From Acidocella sp. (GTDB lineage: Bacteria > Pseudomonadota > Alphaproteobacteria > Acetobacterales > Acetobacteraceae): a stretch of 7,214 nt of DNA. The position numbers and the translations under genes were made by a program. Under the pieces are notes generated by a model. That model saw only the letters and a list, made by a program, of their open reading frames with translations. It was not told the origin of the DNA and made no database searches. Location: contig JAQNCU010000141.1 in the NCBI GenBank assembly GCA_029077775.1, positions 1-7,214 of the forward strand, read 5' to 3'. Shown here one piece after another: positions 6,380 to 7,214 of this stretch (position 1 is the stretch's first letter; every line of letters starts with the position of its first letter).

Positions 6380-6813
6380 CCCTCCCTCTCTAACATCACC
6401 GTCGCACGGCCACTTAAAATTTCCACCCCCATTTGTTCGAGGGCAAAACTATAACTTGCCCCTGAGGAGTTACCCATAAGCAAGTGAACATGAACTGATA
6501 ACGGCGTGGGAGTTTCATCGATATAAATGGTATGTAGACGGACATTCCGTAACCCAACAAGAAAGCCCCGGCGTCCTCGTCCGGCGGCACCGCTGCTGAG
6601 TACGCCATGAAGTGCCATTGCCTGTGCCGCAATCTCAATACCGGACGCTGCCCCCAATGTGCCGTCTGAGCGGCGCAATGGGTTCTCATGGTCATAATGT
6701 CGGACTGAAAGGCAAATAATCGATTTGGCATCCCAGGTCACGACTGCATCGAGCAAACACATCTTACCCTCATGAGGTATCAGCGCCGCTATGCCGTTTC
6801 GGTCCATCAGCAT
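6376..6813 (-). CDS. Hotdog-fold 3-hydroxyacyl-ACP dehydratase (ApeP-like)
   Basis: A 145-residue single hotdog-domain protein, expected to remove water from 3-hydroxyacyl-ACP to give the enoyl intermediate that builds the conjugated polyene. IPHEGKMCLLDAV (12-24) places H14 where FabZ/FabA have their catalytic histidine, and the helix AASGIEIAAQAMALHG (55-70) offers E60 as the likely acid partner. GFLVGLRNVRLH (83-94) and the closing GRATVML strand fit the ApeP/ApeI group of aryl polyene clusters. A second dehydratase (ApeI-like), with which ApeP-type subunits usually work, is not in view. The start is either the ATG at 6813 or a second one at 6807, and the Shine-Dalgarno is weak. The gene begins 11 bases after the CLF-like gene's stop and overlaps the ketoreductase start by four bases, indicating one operon. 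Confidence 0.86.
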   Translation of the reverse strand: MLMDRNGIAALIPHEGKMCLLDAVVTWDAKSIICLSVRHYDHENPLRRSDGTLGAASGIEIAAQAMALHGVLSSGAAGRGRRGFLVGLRNVRLHTIYIDETPTPLSVHVHLLMGNSSGASYSFALEQMGVEILSGRATVMLEREG

Positions 6814-6824
6814 GCTTACTGTGC

Positions 6825-7214
6825 CTACCGCGGTGTCACATGTAATACCAGGGCCATATCGCCGAGATAACTCAATACAACCTCGCCGGCTTCTCGTGCG
6901 GAAATCATCGCCAGCAGCGGGAGGCTTCGCGCAGCCGGGACATTTTGCCTCAAATCCTCAAGGTCTCCGGGAGCCACGGAAATTGTCGATGGCTGCTCAG
7001 CCAGTGTAACCATGATCTCAGCAATACTTCTGGGGCTTTTGAATGGTGAGAAAACCATTGCAACAGCAAACGGGGAGCCAATCGGACGCACGGAATTGAG
7101 CGGTTCCGGATAACACACATCGTGACAAATCAACGCCACGGTACAATTATCAACAGTCGCCTGTACAACAGACTCCAGAAAACCAGCCGCAAAACTGTCA
7201 TCATGACAGCATAA
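6825..7214 (-). CDS. Beta-ketoacyl synthase chain-length-factor-like protein (ApeC-like), C-terminal part
   Basis: The minus-strand frame is open from the right edge (7214) to a TAG at 6827-6825, giving 129 visible residues; the N-terminus lies outside. Although a GTG occurs at 7139, the frame upstream continues without a stop and carries family sequence (HDDSFAAGFLES), so the gene clearly extends beyond the window. The combination of that segment, VALICHDVCYPEP and PFAVAMVF resembles the ketoacyl-synthase-2 (CLF-type, about 240-residue) proteins of aryl polyene clusters. These pair with an active ketosynthase and help set chain length. No ketosynthase active-site cysteine is visible in this part, as expected for a CLF. 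It is upstream of the dehydratase and ketoreductase genes in one operon. The assignment rests on pattern resemblance without a search, and the missing half would decide it. Confidence 0.78.
   Translation of the reverse strand, partial: LCCHDDSFAAGFLESVVQATVDNCTVALICHDVCYPEPLNSVRPIGSPFAVAMVFSPFKSPRSIAEIMVTLAEQPSTISVAPGDLEDLRQNVPAARSLPLLAMISAREAGEVVLSYLGDMALVLHVTPR

Noticed and set aside
6077..6454. 125-residue plus-strand open frame
   Set aside because: It is antisense to the ketoreductase and the dehydratase end. No motifs or ribosome site support it.
7137..7139. GTG as the start of a complete 104-residue protein
   Set aside because: The same frame continues without a stop to the window edge with family-like sequence, so the GTG is an internal codon of a truncated gene.

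Overview
The window looks like Alphaproteobacterial DNA, possibly Acetobacteraceae or another Rhizobiales/Rhodospirillales-type organism. That placement is an inference from gene content and style only and is weak. It joins two recognisable modules: the accessory part of a sigma-54-controlled binuclear-iron (propane/phenol-type) monooxygenase locus on the left, and one end of an aryl polyene (APE)-type type II polyketide/fatty acid pigment cluster on the right.

Left part (1-3424). The first 332 bases hold, on the minus strand, the start of an AcoR/MimR-type sigma-54-dependent activator that runs off the left edge. A 241-base divergent control region follows, with a good -24/-12 (sigma-54) promoter at 521-536 and a palindromic candidate activator site near 444-468. 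Downstream on the plus strand are a zinc-type alcohol dehydrogenase, an amidohydrolase-2 family protein and a long MIP18/DUF59 protein. The last two overlap by 4 bases (GTGA). This trio normally accompanies mycobacterial mimABCD / Rhodococcus prmABCD monooxygenases, where the alcohol dehydrogenase oxidises the alcohol made by the monooxygenase. No hydroxylase, reductase or coupling-protein gene, and no GroEL-like gene, lies in this window, and the promoter drives the dehydrogenase directly.

Middle (3425-3556). This is an AT-rich 132-base gap without an evident terminator.

Right part (3557-7214). A flavin-dependent halogenase-like monooxygenase (TTG start) and a family 2 glycosyltransferase are on the plus strand. 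Facing them on the minus strand is a compact operon read from the right edge: a chain-length-factor ketosynthase-like protein (5' end missing), a hotdog 3-hydroxyacyl-ACP dehydratase (ApeP-like) and a FabG-type ketoreductase (ApeQ-like). The two transcription units meet tail to tail with a 39-base coding overlap. Together the right-hand genes fit the building (ketosynthase/CLF, ketoreductase, dehydratase) and tailoring (halogenase-like enzyme, glycosyltransferase) of an aryl polyene pigment. The rest of that cluster should lie to the right.

Main oddities: the monooxygenase accessory trio without its monooxygenase in view; an alcohol dehydrogenase lacking two of four structural-zinc cysteines; a halogenase-like enzyme carrying all the signature motifs in an APE setting; an Asn-to-Ser change in the ketoreductase catalytic tetrad; and the convergent gene overlap.
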